This document shows, piece after piece, positions 20,990 through 34,176 of a stretch of DNA of 64,000 nucleotides. How positions within the stretch are numbered: the first letter of the stretch is position 1; the number at the start of each line of letters is the position of its first letter. The translations under genes were made by a program, and so were the position numbers. Below the pieces are notes generated by a model. The model made no database searches, had not been told where the DNA came from, and worked only from the letters and a program-made list of their open reading frames with translations. The stretch comes from Telmatactis stephensoni (Eukaryota > Cnidaria > Anthozoa > Actiniaria > Isophelliidae). Where the stretch lies: positions 1 to 64,000 of the forward strand of contig JALIZF010001883.1 in NCBI GenBank assembly GCA_029948255.1, given 5' to 3'.

Positions 20990-23900
20990 TTACACATTGT
21001 GATAAAGCAGTCTCTCTCAGCAAGGCTTCTCTTAAAAGGAAATGGTATAAACGGAACACTTTGCATTGCAAGTTGTCCTCGCAAACTGTCTTTTCTTGTT
21101 CAATTTGGACTTTCGCTTTCTTATCGTACAATCAATCAAGAATCATTATTCAAGCACAAAGCGTGTCAATGCCAAACCATGCTTTTGGGGACCAAAATCG
21201 TATCTATAGTCACTTCAGCTATATTACCGCATCTCGAAAAATATTTCTATTATATTTTTCCCTTCCTTTATTCTTGATGATTGGATTTCTGTCTATTTTT
21301 TTCTGGTATAGATTTGGTTTAAATGGTATCTATAAGCACTTTCATGTCACGTCAACCTTGTCTGCCATATTATTTAAGCTCGAGGTGTATCAATGGCCAC
21401 TCTTGTGGGGACTCAATAAGTTTTTTTTAGTTATATTTCTAAATGCGTAATTTGGTCACCATTGTAATGAAAATCGAAGTAACATTGGAGCTACAACGTT
21501 TTACCGAAGTGTGATCTGAACACTTGAGAACCTTTCAATGTCGAAAACCTTTGCATATTTTAGAGGTCCCCATTTCTCCGGATTTTTTTTGAGCCGAAAA
21601 GAGCCTTTTGAAAGGCCGGATGAATTTTACGCAAAAGATCAACTAGGAGACCCGGCATTAATTGTTTCATTAGTTTATTGGTCTCGTCTATCATGCATGA
21701 TAACTGAACATGAAACTATGATGAGGACCCTTTGCATGAAAAAAGAATTTGGCGGGAAATCAGGTTTTCAAATCACGTGGGGACAGTAAAAATCAGGAGT
21801 TTGTAACCAAAACAAATTAACCATTGCATTCGATCCCAACGTATATGCACTTGCTTCAATAAGTGAGGCTTTCTCGCACTATTTAAAATAATTCTCAATT
21901 ATTGCAATCTGCTGCATTGTCATAACGCAGTCTTGAACAAGATTTTGTGTTCTTCAGTGATGTACTGTTTAATGTTTTCTTTCTACTAAATTTCCCGCCA
22001 ATCTATCATGCACTTGTGAATCCAGTGATGTCTTTATTCTTTCTGTTACAGTAATACGGCCAAATGAACTCGTTGATTCATTTCTTACATTCGTCATTTA
22101 GTTCCCATTGTAATGATAGTATTTTTGCATTTCAACTAAAAAATTTGGAAGATTCACCAAGCCGTAGGTGTAGAGGTTAGGTCATGTTCTAAGCCTGCCC
22201 GAACAAAATGCACATCCAAGAAATTCTGCACTCCCCATTCAGTAAAATGAGATGTAATTTTCCTAAAGGACTCCATGCTGCCGACTTCTCTACGAAAGTT
22301 GATTATGGCAAAAACAACAACGTACAGTCGTTGACACTGCGCAACAAATATGTATCGTGTTAAGACCTTCTGGGGACTACATTAATAACCTTGCCTTCGA
22401 TCGAAACGTGAATTGAAAACAGTGCGCCCCTCTCAGAAAGGCTTTTCTTCCAAAAAAAAAAGACACAAATGGTACATGACTTTTCAAGTTGTCCTCGCCA
22501 ACTGTCTTTTTTGTGGCAATGAAACACAAAAAATGAACCTTTGTTCAATTTGGACTTTTGCTTTCTTATCGTACAATCAATCAAGAATCATTATTCAAGC
22601 ACAAAGTGTGTCAATGCCAAACCATGCTTTTGGGGACCAAAATCGTATCTTATTAGATTTTGCCCTTCCTTTATTCTTGCTGATTGGATTTCTGTCTCTT
22701 TTTTTTTTTTTTTTTTGTCAAGGTATTCGATCGAAATGAATTTGCTCGATCTTAGCAAAACTTGAGATCAGCTTTTTGTCGTTACTGTAACAGCATTGAA
22801 CTGACATTTGAGTTATAAATTTGCCGAGTGTAGTTAGAACATATGTGGAGGACATTAGCTGATCAATATGATGGAAAATAGCACGATAGTGTACAGTGAG
22901 AGTTAACTACTAAGGAACATGTATAATGGCTTATACCTTACCGATTAAAAGTTGTACTCTGGCATCGCTAGTCAGTATACCACACCCAGCTTTCTAATGA
23001 AACTGAATGTCTCCAGGAACATGCTTTTCTATTTATTCAAGAAGGTAATGTTGCCATGTCAATGAATCACCGATCAATCAATAAGAAATCCATTGTATTT
23101 CTAATTTGGTTTAGATGGTATCTTTAGGCAGTTTTGCTGCGCAGTGCGGCCTCTGAAAAGAAAGCTGTCCTTTCATCTTTCATGTCACATTCACGTCAAC
23201 TTTGTCTGCCATATTATTCAAGCACGAGGTGTATCAATGACCACTCTTGTGGGGACTCAATACGTTTTTCTTAGTTATATTTCTAAATGCGTAATTTGGT
23301 CACCATTGTAATAAAAATCGAAGTAACATTGGAGCTACAACTTTTTACCGAAGTGTGATCTGAACACTTGAGAACCTTTATATGTCGAAAACCTTTGCAT
23401 ATTTTAGAGGTCCCCATTTCTCCGGATTTTTTTGAGCCGAAAAAGGCCTTTTGAAAGGCCGGATGTATTTTACGCAAACAATCAACTAGGAGACCCGGCA
23501 TTAATTATTTCATTAGTTTATTGGTCTTGTCTATCATGCATGATAAGCGAACATGAAATTATGATGAGGACCCTTTGCATGAAAAAAGAATTTGGCGGGA
23601 AATCAGGTTTTCAAATCACGTGGGGACGGTAAAAATCAGGAGTTTGTAACCAAAACAAATTAACCATTGCATTCGATCGCAACGTATATGCACTTGCTTC
23701 AATAAGTGAGGCTTTCTCGCACTATTTAAAATAATTCTCAATTATTGCAATTTGCCATATTATTCAAGCTCGAGGTGTATCAATGACCACTCTTGTGGGG
23801 ACTCAATACGTTTTTCTTAGTTATATTTCTAAATGCGTAATTTGGTCACCATTGTAATAAAAATCGAAGTAACATTGGAGCTACAACTTTTTACCGAGGT

Positions 23901-25095
23901 GTGATCTGAACACTTGAGAACCTTTCAATGTCGAAAACCTTTGCATATTTTAGAGGTCCCCATTTCTCCCGGGATTTTTTTGAGCCGAAAAAGGCCTTTT
24001 GAAAGGCCGGATGTATTTTACGCAAACGATCAACTAGGAGACCCGGCATTAATTATTTCATTAGTTTATTGGTCTTGTCTATCATGCATGATAATCGAAC
24101 ATGAAATTATGATGGGGACCCTTTGCATGAAAAAAGAATTTGGCGGGAAATCAGGTTTTCAAATCACGTGGGGACGGTAAAAATCAGGAGTTTGTAACCA
24201 AAACAAATTAACCATTGCATTCGATCGCAACGTATATGCACTTGCTTCAATAAGTGAGGCTTTCTCGCACGATTCAAAATAATTTTCAATTATTGCAATT
24301 TGCCATATTATTCAAGCACGAGGTGTATCAATGACCACTCTTGTGGGGACTCAATACGTTTTTCTTAGTTATATTTCTAAATGCGTAATTTGGTCACCAT
24401 TGTAATAAAAATCGAAGTAACATTGGAGCTACAACTTTTTACCGAAGTGTGATCTGAACACTTGAGAACCTTTCAATGTCGAAAACCTTTGCATATTTTA
24501 GAGGTCCCCATTTCTCCGGATTTTTTTGAGCCGAAAAAGGCCTTTTGAAAGGCTGGATGTATTTTACTCAAAAGATCAACTAGGAGACCCGGCATTAATT
24601 ATTTCATTAGTTTATTGGTCTTGTCTATCATGCATGATAAGCGAACATGAAATTATGATGGGGACCCTTTGCATGAAAAAAGAATTTGGCGGGAAATCAG
24701 GTTTTCAAATCACGTGGGGACAGTAAAAATCAGGAGTTTGTAACCAAAACAAATTAACCATTGCATTCGATCCCAACGTATATGCACTTGCTTCAATAAG
24801 TGAGGCTTTCTCGCACTATTTAAAATAATTCTCAATTATTGCAATCTGCTGCATTGTCATAACGCAGTCTTGAACAAGATTTTGTGTTCTTCAGTGATGT
24901 ACTGTTTAATGTTTTCTTTCTATTAAATTTCCCGCCAATCTATCATGCACTTGTGAATCCAGTGATGTCTTTATTCTTTCTGTTACAGTAATACGGCCAA
25001 ATGAACTCGTTGATTCATTTCTTACATTCGTCATTTAGTTCCCATTGTAATGATAGTATTTTTGCATTTCAATTAAAAATTTGGAAGATTCACCA
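20990..25095. repeat. Two related repeat blocks with a 546-bp tandem triplet
   Basis: Block 1 (about 20990-22155) and block 2 (about 22410-25095) share, in order, a CAAGCACAAAGCGTGTCAAT segment, a unit beginning TGCCATATTATTCAAG, and a tail beginning GCAATCTGCTGCATTGTCAT. In block 1 the unit occurs once (about 21362-21904). In block 2 it occurs three times in tandem (about 23208, 23754 and 24300), period 546 bp. Open frames at 21538, 23432, 23914 and 24526 are the same unit's frame and vary in start and coding content, so I do not call them genes. The whole looks like a non-autonomous element or satellite-like repeat of unknown class. Confidence 0.8.
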
Positions 25096-25621
25096 AGCCG
25101 TAGCAATTAAGAATAAGGAAAATAAAAGGCGCATAATATTGTGACCTCAAAGGCTTCTTCAAGATCGGATACCGCTAAAATACATAATAATATTTCTTGG
25201 GTGACTGGGGGAGCCCGGTTAGGCGTATGCTTGGCTATCTTCTCTATACCTTTGAGGGTGACACCAATTTCGAAAGATTGCCTCGCACACTAGAAAAATG
25301 ATAACTGCAGTACACGTGGAGTGTGATCAATCCAGTGGTAATATGAAGCATTATCTAAACCGTAAAGTTAAACATGTACAAGATTAAGTTACGAATTAAA
25401 CATTTTAAGTAACTTAGAATAAACCAATTACGGATTTGAGGGATGTAGCGTTGCTTGAAACCAAAAAAAAAAAACAAAAAAAAAACGAAAACAAAAACAA
25501 AAACAAAAAACAAAATAAGAAGACTAGAAGCTTGTCTATAAAGAAAAACGTATTTCACGTATTTCGTGCACCACTAGCGTGGTCTTTGATACACCTGCCA
25601 TATCGAAAAATCCTTAATTAA

Positions 25622-25750
25622 GCAACAGACAAAGTTGACGCCAATGTGACAAAGTAGAACAATGATGAAAGGACAGCTTTCTTTTCAGAGGCACCGCAGC
25701 ATAACTGCTTTATGTAGATACCATCTAAACCAAATTAAAAATAAATTTGT
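25622..25750 (-). repeat. Inverted copy of part of the 546-bp repeat family
   Basis: The minus strand matches about 23096-23220, sharing AATTTGGTTTAGATGGTATC and CTCTGAAAAGAAAGCTGTCC. Together with block 2 it gives an inverted pair about 2.5 kb apart, which could be the ends of one element. Confidence 0.6.
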
Positions 25751-26569
25751 GGGCACAACAGCGGTGAGTACAATTTAATTGATCATTGTGACAGAAAGAA
25801 CAAGGGCAGCACTGGATTTAGCAGTAATAAAATGGCGGGAATTGAAATTTATACAAAGAAAACATTTAGGTGGCCCGTACCTATTGATTTTTGTGGGGCA
25901 TTTGTTTCAATTGCGTCTTTTTACATCAAAACCTTGCCGATTTCTGAGAAATATGCAACCATAATTCCAATTTCATTATTAAAGATACAGAATATCTCAT
26001 GAACATATCTACAGCAATAAAACTGTACCTTATTCTAATATGGTTGCGTTCGTTTGAGTTATTGTAGGACTTTATAACCCTTCAAACATCAAGAATTTGA
26101 TAAGAAGAGTAAGATTTTAGTGAGAGGGCATTTTATTGAATAGTAATACCATTTTAGAAGTCTTAGTTCGGTAGTCTCTTGCTTTGTTTACATAACGTAA
26201 CTATGGACGCCTGTTGGATTGATCGGTCAAACATTGAGTTTTATTGATTTATTGTTTATAAATTAACACTACTTATACTTAACTCTGAAAAGAAAGGTTT
26301 TGTATATTTTGAATGATTTGTATAGGAAATAATATGGTTTCGGGCTCGTGCAATTTTGAACTCTTTGAAAACTCACTCGTGCATATTTATTCTAAATTGC
26401 GCGAGTAAACCATATTATTTCCATTTAATTAAGTTGAAAAATCAGGTTAGCGCGCGCCCAGTGTTCGAAAGTGCCCTGACGATGTCGTCACCAAGCGCGC
26501 ACTCAAGGAAAAAAATTCAAAACTTTTCACCCGAAACTTGGGCACTTTTTGACATTTTTCTTGCATATT
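25751..26569. other. No gene; one hairpin repeat
   Basis: The only structure I can name is a palindrome at 26325-26422 with arms AGGAAATAATATGGTTT and AAACCATATTATTTCC. The remaining open frames lack support. Confidence 0.45.
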
Positions 26570-27410
26570 TTCATAGACATAGACATAGACATAAACATAG
26601 ACATAGATTTTATTAGGCACCTGAATGACGTTTTTAGAGTTACAATTGAGAAATTAAATTTTGTATAAAGGTGCCAGCTATCTACAATAACCTTAAATGG
26701 CTAGCCTAGGTAGATAGCTGGTTATAGACATTGTAATGAAATTTCATAGGGTCAGAAAAGAAAAAAATACATATAGATAGAAAAAGAAAGAATTACATAT
26801 AGATAAATATATCGATAAAAATATAGCAATACTGATTTATGGTAACAACGAAACGAATTATGTAATGAATAAATATTATTATTAAATATATGGAAAAATA
26901 TAGGATTAAATAACTGATGGATTATATGTGGATAAATGATTTTGAGATAGTAATATAACTACATTATGAAAACGAGTATATAACAAAGATAAGTGATCTA
27001 GTGAATCACACGGAGTAAGAATTTATTATTTGTTCTCGCATACAATCTTTGAATTTTTCTCTCTTCATTTTTTTAAAAAGACTCGTCAATTTCATTCCAA
27101 TTTTTACACCTGAAAATTTAATGTTAAATTTGCCATAATTAGTTCTAATTTTTGGCAACGAGTACGTAGTTTTGGAAGCTAGTCTTGTATTGTAAGTATG
27201 TCGTTGGTTAACAAGGTTAAAGAACGAACTAAAGGAATTAGGCAAATTATTAGTGTGATAGTCATACATGAACAGTGCAGTGTTAAACAGAATTAAATCA
27301 GCAAGCTTAAGTATTTTTAGTTTAATGAATATAGGGTTAGTATGAGCGTTATATTCAGCAAATGACACAATGCGCAAGCATTTCTTTTGCAAAATAAAAA
27401 GTGGGTTAAT
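26570..27410 (-). pseudogene. 5'-truncated LINE (non-LTR retrotransposon) 3' end
   Basis: The minus-strand frame 27392-27006 encodes about 128 residues typical of the region after the reverse transcriptase core in LINEs: a QKKCLRIVSF start, LKILKLADLILFNTALFMY, a HTYNTRLAS-type block, a GVKIGMKLTSLFKKMK segment and a stop. Downstream (lower coordinates) lies about 400 bp of 3' untranslated sequence ending in a TAGACA repeat (26572-26610), the usual simple-repeat tail of such elements. There is no RT catalytic core, so it is a dead fragment produced by 5' truncation. Confidence 0.7.
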
Positions 27411-27504
27411 AGTTGATTCCTAGATATGTCCCCTATTTTCGACAATTTTGGAAACAAATCTCACTAAAAGTGCTTTATCAATTGTTTCTTTGATGAATAG
27501 CAGC

Positions 27505-28985
27505 ACTGCTCTTAGCCAATGAGCTGATCGAGAAATTTTTGCATTTATATTATTATGTATAGGTAATAGCATGGTTTTAGTGATATTTGGGATAAATACC
27601 ACGAGTAATGTTTTGTTAAACAAAATTTCACGAGCCGTAGGTGAGTGAAATTTGGGACAATTTTGAAATATCACGAGAGGTACTTATCCCAAATATCACG
27701 TACAAAACATGCTATTATTTGTTACGTTAATAATATAACCTAAGAAATTTCTGAAATTTTGATCAGTGAAAAACAACCGCGAAGTTGAATCGATAGTTAC
27801 ACTCAACTACTTCAAAAAGTGAAAATATAGCTTTCGAGCCTTTGGTGATAAAAGAAAAGCTAATCAAGAAAAGTAGTATAAAAAGAAATCATCCAAAGTC
27901 AAGATTATATCGAGAAAGTAAAATATATAAACCAGTAATTTTGTTTTCGATTTTGGTTTGAATGACTTCAATGAAATCAATGAAAAACAGACTCGCGAAC
28001 ACATTGTCATTTGTAACTAAAAACGGTGTAGTTTGAAAAAAGATGACAAAAACGGCCTTATTTTGACAAACTTTACTTCACGTGTCGCTATGCTTAATCA
28101 TTTATCGTCTTTTCAGCAGAAAAAAGGAAAAGAAAAAAAGAACTCTTCATATCCAACAAAACCCCGTTTCCCTTTCATTTTTTAGCTTTTTGGCTTGTTT
28201 AATTTATTAAATTCACCATGCAAAAATATACAATACAGTAACATACATTACAGCGATGCCAATTACTGTGGTACCAAAAACTATTCAACATGAATATAAA
28301 ATTCTAAAATTGGTATTAAAATATAAATATGCATGTATACAAACTAATAAAATCATTTAGAAGCAACAAGTAATGCCGAAGTTCAAATTGCGTGTCGCAT
28401 TACATTTACAACAAATTGTCTTGTATGTTCTAGGATTGTCAACATCATACGTTAAACTTAAAGCTGTTGTATAATAATTCAGCATTACTTTCTTAAACTC
28501 CTTTAGGTTGTCCATTCTCAGTTGTAAACTATCTGCTAATTCGTTCCAAATCCTTGTGGTTCTTACAATAAATGAACGTTGATATGTTGTTGTTTTACAT
28601 TTTGGCGTCCAATACTTAGTAATGTTCCCATCAAATCATCAAATCACTTCCTTTTAGCGGGAAAAAGCTTCTCCATGTGGCCGCCATGTTCTCTTAGCCT
28701 TTTTGGCAAAGAAAGAAAACAGTTGCTATGGAAACTGTAATTTGTACATGTGAAATTACAAAATTAAGCTGAAACACCAGTGCTCTCAGCCAATCAAATT
28801 GCAGAGATTTCCTATGTTATATTACTACAAACATAATAATATACATGCAAAAATTTCTCGATTTTGAATGGCTAAGAGCAGTGCTGTTTCGAGGAAAAAA
28901 TTTAGTGCAGAAAAAAGGAAATTTAGTATCACTCGTGGCATTTATCCCAAATATCACTACAAACCATGCTATTACCTATACAAAA
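27505..28985. repeat. Inverted repeat pair flanking about 1.1 kb
   Basis: Sequence near 27505-27720 (GGCTAAGAGCAGTGCTG-type block seen inverted, TATTTGGGATAAAT, GGTAATAGCATGG) recurs inverted at about 28850-28985. The interval contains a LINE fragment (28357-28640). It is probably a composite of two opposed copies of one AT-rich repeat. Confidence 0.6.
28357..28640 (-). pseudogene. LINE reverse transcriptase C-terminal remnant
   Basis: Read on the minus strand the frame gives YQRSFIVRTTRIWNELADSL, then a conserved-looking tail with a C..C block and a TAA stop at 28357. The RSF....WN.L motif is a hallmark of the C-terminal region of many LINE ORF2 proteins. The frame is closed upstream by a stop near 28640, so only the last ~90 codons survive. 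It differs from the LINE remnant at 27006, so at least two LINE families have left fragments here. Confidence 0.65.
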
Positions 28986-30794
28986 CTATCTAAATGTTCA
29001 CTCAATAATTTGGTGTCTTCATAATTTATGCCGATTTTCAAAAATTTCTCAACTTTAAACATTCTACGCGATGTGCTCGATTTTCACAAGCAAAACTATA
29101 AACAACAACTTGACAACTGTCAGTGAAACTCTTCTTGGTAATTTCCAACTCTACCCTTCAATCATACACAAGTCTTTTGATCTATGGAATGAGGCTTTAT
29201 TCGCAATCACTTAAATTCGAGTGGGTTAGTAATATTTTGATTTCACGCGAAGAACCATACCCACTGAGCCCGGTACGATAAGTCAGTTTTATGTCTCCGT
29301 TGAGAAGGACAAAATCGCCTCTCACGGGATCCCTCACGGGATCCAACGAAAGACAGCCGAACAGGATACCGAGCATTTGACTTATGATGCGTGAATTGTT
29401 TTAGTCAACCGAACAATAGGCAAAAGCTTGATACGTTGATAAACTCAGAGAAAAACCAAGATTCTGTTTATTGGTAAGTCCATCATTAGTCTATAATTTG
29501 TTAAGGCCCGGTAATACAAGCAACAAAATCGTGCAACTTGTAGCGCAATCATTTTTGCGTTGTAGAGTTGTAGAGCAAATGTTGAATAAGGTTAAAAGTG
29601 CTTCCTAATTCGTGCAATTGAAAATTTGTTTCGCCCGAGCAACATTTGCACTACAACTTGCAACACTTTTCTTAAATTTTACATACAATTCAAAATTCGG
29701 TGCAGAGCATGTTTCACAGTTGTTTGACATTTTAGCATATGTTTCATAGTTGTTTGACATTTGAAATTCCACAAACACATCAAAGTTTTGCGCAACACGC
29801 CAGGACAACACGCCGGGACAACACAGCGGTTAAATAACAAAGTTCTCTGAAATTATCTTTTGTATTGAATGAAGTTCTGTCTTACATAGTCGCAATTTAG
29901 TCAATCAGCAGTCGTGCAATTTACGTAGGTATGTTCGGGACATTAAACAATTTGTAGTTTTGGGTATTTTGATGCCTTGCAGTGCGAACACAAGAAGTCC
30001 AAAGTTCTAATTTTTGGCAGAAGCATTTTTTATTGTGATTTTGGTTGTCCGAACAAGTTTTGTCAGTCTAATGCGAAGGGGCCTTGAATGTGACTGAAGC
30101 AAGCTAAAAAGGGGCTAAGTTTATGTATTGCAAATGTTAGAAAGCTCAAAAGGACCACCACGCCACTAGAGCTTTGGAAAGCCAATTAAGTTGATTGACA
30201 TATTCCTTCGACCAGACCGGGATTCGGAGATAGCCGAAAACCTCAAAATCATTTTTAAACGCTAAAGAACGGACCATTAGATTTTTGAGGGGGAAGGGCG
30301 CAATTTTTGCTGTGTACAATTTTTTGTTGTTGTTCTTTGTAGCGGTGAAGGAATTTTTTTTCCACATGATTTGCTTCCAGGGTTTTTTTTTCGAGAGTTA
30401 TTTTTTTTTTACAAATTTTTAGATTTTAGATTTTTTAGGCATTCTGATGTTAACAGTGACAGCACCACAAATGTACACCGGCCTAAGCTTCATTTCTTGT
30501 TTTTTATAGTAGATATCGTTCTGAAAATATGTTTAAACATATAGGTGTTCCTTTATATATGGTACAGTTCCACAGAAAACCAGACTTATGCTTTTTATAA
30601 GCTTTGAAAAAATGGAGAAATGACTTAATGGGACCGCAACAGGGCCGTAGCAGGGCAAATTCGTTTGGGAGCACCTGAACGACAAAACCAAAGGGTGCCC
30701 AGAAGGGTGTTTTTGTTGCTTTATAATTCTTTTTCTTATATTCATGAATATTTACTTATTTTGTGTGCGCCTGTATGTATCGGGGGGTGGGGGG
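28986..30794. other. No gene recognised
   Basis: AT-rich sequence with scattered repeats. A block near 29506-29560 (GGTAATACAAGCAACAAAATC) resembles the ends of the inverted element at 36878, so an old copy of that family is likely. T-rich tracts occur around 30350-30410. Confidence 0.4.
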
Positions 30795-32131
30795 GGGGGA
30801 ACTCCAATCGTAAATGGACGGGGATTCTCGTTGTACCTTTTAGGGGTCAAAATCTGCAATCTGGTACCTTTTAGGGTGTCTCAGACTTAAGTGGACTACC
30901 AGAGACATAGCTGGTACCTTTTAGGGACTGTTTTGGGGTAAGAAACCGTTCATTATTTATGTGGGGGGTGGGGGGAAATTTTTTGTCTGAATCAAAAGTA
31001 TTATCCCTGGCCCACCCCCTGAAGTATTAAATTTACCTTTTGATCCACCCCAAATGGGATTCATTTCAGAGGCAGCCCCCCACACATACACACATGCATA
31101 CCATTTTGTCCAGAGTCGCAAATTATACAGTGTTTATGGAACAAAACCAGTATAGTGTGTGGACCAGTGTCCTACTTTGCGGCCACTTCTTGTTGATCTT
31201 GATTGATATAATAAATGTTCACTTTCGTTTTCGAATTCGCTTTCACTTTCGGTGTCTTCACTGCTAGTGTCACTTTCTGCACACCTTCCTTTCAGGCAGC
31301 TGTCTTCAAATTGATTAAATTAGGCATTACCCTAGACAGTTTCACTGTTGAAAATCTTTGTTTTCCAGAAGGCTACACGATTACGTGCACAAGAGCACAT
31401 GCACTTTGCGAAGAGGAAATAAGTAAAGATAGCCTTGCAAAGATTAATAAGAGAAGTGCCATTGAACATTTAGAGATAATGAAGGGTCAAGGACTATTTG
31501 CTCTGAATGCATATGAACAGTATTGACAATACTATTGAAAGACTTCAAATGTTGTAGAAATATTACTGAAGTAGTATTTCTACAACATTTGAAGTCTTTC
31601 AATAGTACTGTCAATAAGACTGTTTGTCTTGTTAAACTATAACAAAAACTAGAGAAATTAACAAAACTAGAAATCAAGGATTAGATAAAAAATGTTGCTT
31701 TTTATATATACTACAATGGTCATTGTTATCAATGCAATTATATTCAAAACACATTTTTTTATCCGATAAACACACAATTCACTTTATACTTTTATACATT
31801 CATGTATGTTCTTTACAAAAAAAACATGGCCCACCCTCAACTCAAATAAATTTTATTCCAACCCACCCCCTGTCATTGCAAAATATAGACATGGCCCCCC
31901 TATGATTTTATCCCCCAATCCCCCCATATAAATAATGACCGGTCCCTAAATAAACTACCTAAAATAGGCATGAAAGGGACTATTTGACTTTCATTCTTTA
32001 TTATTGTTTTTGAATTGGTACATTTAGGGTTAGAAATGAATTTTTGCCACTCCCACTCAGGTACCTTTTAGGGGTCATTTTCAAAATTTCCGACGAGCAT
32101 CTCCGTCCTCTTATATATAGGAGTTCCCCCC
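30795..32131. mobile_element. TIR element with decayed interior
   Basis: The left end (GGGGGAACTCC, GGACGGGGATTCTCGTTGTACC, CCTTTTAGGGGTCA) is repeated inverted at the right end (TGACCCCTAAAAGGTACC read inward, GAGCATCTCCGTCC, GGAGTTCCCCC). A short relative lies at 43135-43447. The interior holds a perfect-looking palindrome (31520-31616) and an open frame, 31215-31526 (+), whose last ~70 codons look protein-like (GYTITCTRAHALCEEEISKD). On the opposite strand at about 31330-31135 another frame is rich in Ser and Glu. Neither frame is recognisable, so I treat them as possible remnants of element genes. Confidence 0.55.
31520..31616. repeat. Near-perfect palindrome inside the TIR element
   Basis: Arms of about 45 bp (ATTGAAAGACTTCAAATGTT onward) are inverted copies around a GAAGTAGT-type centre. 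It would fold as a stable hairpin. Confidence 0.8.
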
Positions 32132-33307
32132 TGGGGTATGTATATATACATCACGTACCTTTCAGTACGAGGAAATGGCGATGAAAATCTGTTGTAGATA
32201 GTAATGGCATGCAAGGGATGCTTTGTAATTAGATGCAATTCGTAAGGTAATGATTCTAGTTTAATTTTGGCGAGCGCAAGGCGCGATCCACTCGCTAAAA
32301 GACTTATATTAGTTTGTAGCTAGAGATATACACTTATTTCAAAAATCGTTGTCGCAAGTAAAGCGTCAAGCCAAGACCGAAATGAATGCTGGTTTTATGA
32401 TGATGTATTCAAATCACACTTGTTATTAACAGACGAAAGTACAATATAGCAAGAAGCACGTGGAAATGACCATTTTTAGTAATTTGTTTTATACTGAGAA
32501 ACGTATCAAGGAATTGGTTGCCATCTAACTAAGTTAGACTTTTGTTAGACATTTACATAACACAAAAGAATCATTCAGCCCTAGAAGGCTGAAAATTTGG
32601 GTCTGGCTTCAAACGGCTATTTATCATAAAAATAGGGAAACGTTCGGCGGGAAATTTGAATTTTTCAACGAGTGTTAATTAAAACAGACACAGGGTTTCG
32701 GTCGTTGTTCGTTGCAGTTAAAATTTTTCCCTGAATGGGTGGTAGTGAGTGGAATATGCCACAACTACGAACAACCCTGGAGGGTGGGGTAGAGTTTTCG
32801 GATTTATATTCACGCCATTTATTACCTATGAACAGGGCTTCCTGTGGTCTACCCAGCTCCCTCTAGTAGCGCCCTAAACTAATGTTGTAAATGATAAATA
32901 AGTTTGATTGATGAATATTTATATGAAAACGGCCTAAACAGTTTACAATCAGTTACGTGATTTTGATACATATGTGAACAATGTAAGTGGGGTCGTTTGC
33001 AGGACGTTCATAATTATGAATCAAACTCGATTGTAAAGCTAGCAAAACTGCTTTATTAAACAGGGAAGTGAATTAGCATTGTAGTAATCAGACTTGCCAG
33101 TATTTGTGGAACAGGGCGAATTCGAATATAATAATTTTACACTGAGTCAAGCCATAGAAAGCTTACTGACAGCTACTAAAGTTATTATATGCATGGTATA
33201 CCCATTTTAATACTAGCTGTATCCATGATGTTTGATTGAAAGAATCTGTGCTCGGGCTCTTTGGGAAGTTAAAGTTCTCACTTCTTCTCTAGGATGATTG
33301 ACAAGGT

Positions 33308-33672
33308 TATAGAATACCCGTCCACTCTTCACTCACACTTCGGTACCGTGGTCCGCAGTCCGCAGTCCGCAGACACGATGTATTTCTTATTACCCAAAAG
33401 GCATTGCGAACACTACGGGACTGCGAACCGCGGTAGCAAGCTCTCTCACATATCGCCGTTCTTTAAAAGCACAATGTATTTCTCATTACCCAAAAGGAAT
33501 AGCGATCACTGTGGGACTGCGGACCGCGGTAGCAGACCCTTTCACATATTGCGCCGTTTTCAAAAGACACGATGTATTTCTCATTGCCCAAAAATAATAG
33601 CGATCACTGTGGGACTGCGGACCGTAGTAGCAAGGTAATGCAAGGTGCTTAAAAGTGGACGGGTATTCTATA
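33308..33672. mobile_element. TIR element with three ~110-bp internal repeats
   Basis: Ends TATAGAATACCCGTCCACT and AGTGGACGGGTATTCTATA are a perfect 19-bp inverted pair. Inside, three diverged tandem copies each carry CACGATGTATTTCTCATTACC, a GCGATCACTGTGGGACTGCGGACC-type block and GGTAGCA. The open frame 33294-33638 is a by-product of the triplication. Confidence 0.75.
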
Positions 33673-33854
33673 ATTGCTCCCTAGCAATACGAGGGAATGC
33701 AAACATGCCTGTTTTGGTTTATTACTTTTTTATGAATGACAGCTCTTTCCTTGTTTGAGTAGTTGAGCTTTGTTTATCAATTGCTCAATAATTAGCAAGT
33801 AATGCTTGCTTTATAATTAGAGCTTATATGTTCTGGTCTATTCAGTTCTTCAAA

Positions 33855-34176
33855 ATGGCACGAAACCACTTAGCTTTTGCCATGGTGCCTCGAGAAATTC
33901 TAGAACGTTATTTTCATCCTGATAACGCAGCCCAACGGTAAGTTGCTGTCTTTTCTATAGATTAATCGATATTATTGTTATGGAAATTAATTCTCATAAT
34001 TGCTATATTTCAGTGCTAGAGATCAACAGTTGCTTCATGAATTCAAGGTGCTCCAAAGACAGCAAAGAATACCTCATGATCATGAGAGAAGGCAAGGACA
34101 GGAAAGAAGACCGAGAGGAGAAGAAGAGGAGAGAAGAATGAGGAGGGAAGGAGGAGGCAGATGTGCGGGAGGTTAA
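33855..34176 (+). CDS. Small two-exon gene, 81-residue charged protein of unknown function
   Basis: Exon 1 is 33855-33937 and exon 2 is 34014-34176, with donor CAACG/GTAAGTTG and acceptor TATATTTCAG giving a short 76-nt intron. The joined frame is 82 codons including TAA: it starts MARNHLAFAMVPREILERYF, has an amphipathic middle, and ends in an Arg/Glu/Gly-rich stretch (RRPRGEEEERRMRREGGG). No domain, signal peptide or membrane segment is seen and I do not recognise the family. Support is the clean splice pair with matching phase and the ATG followed by an open frame. Its place between inverted repeats (32276/35400) leaves open that it belongs to a mobile element. It may also be part of a larger gene. 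Confidence 0.45.

Noticed and set aside
20941..21450. 169-codon hydrophobic frame
   Set aside because: It covers block 1 of the 546-bp repeat family; the matching frame is not kept in the other copies.
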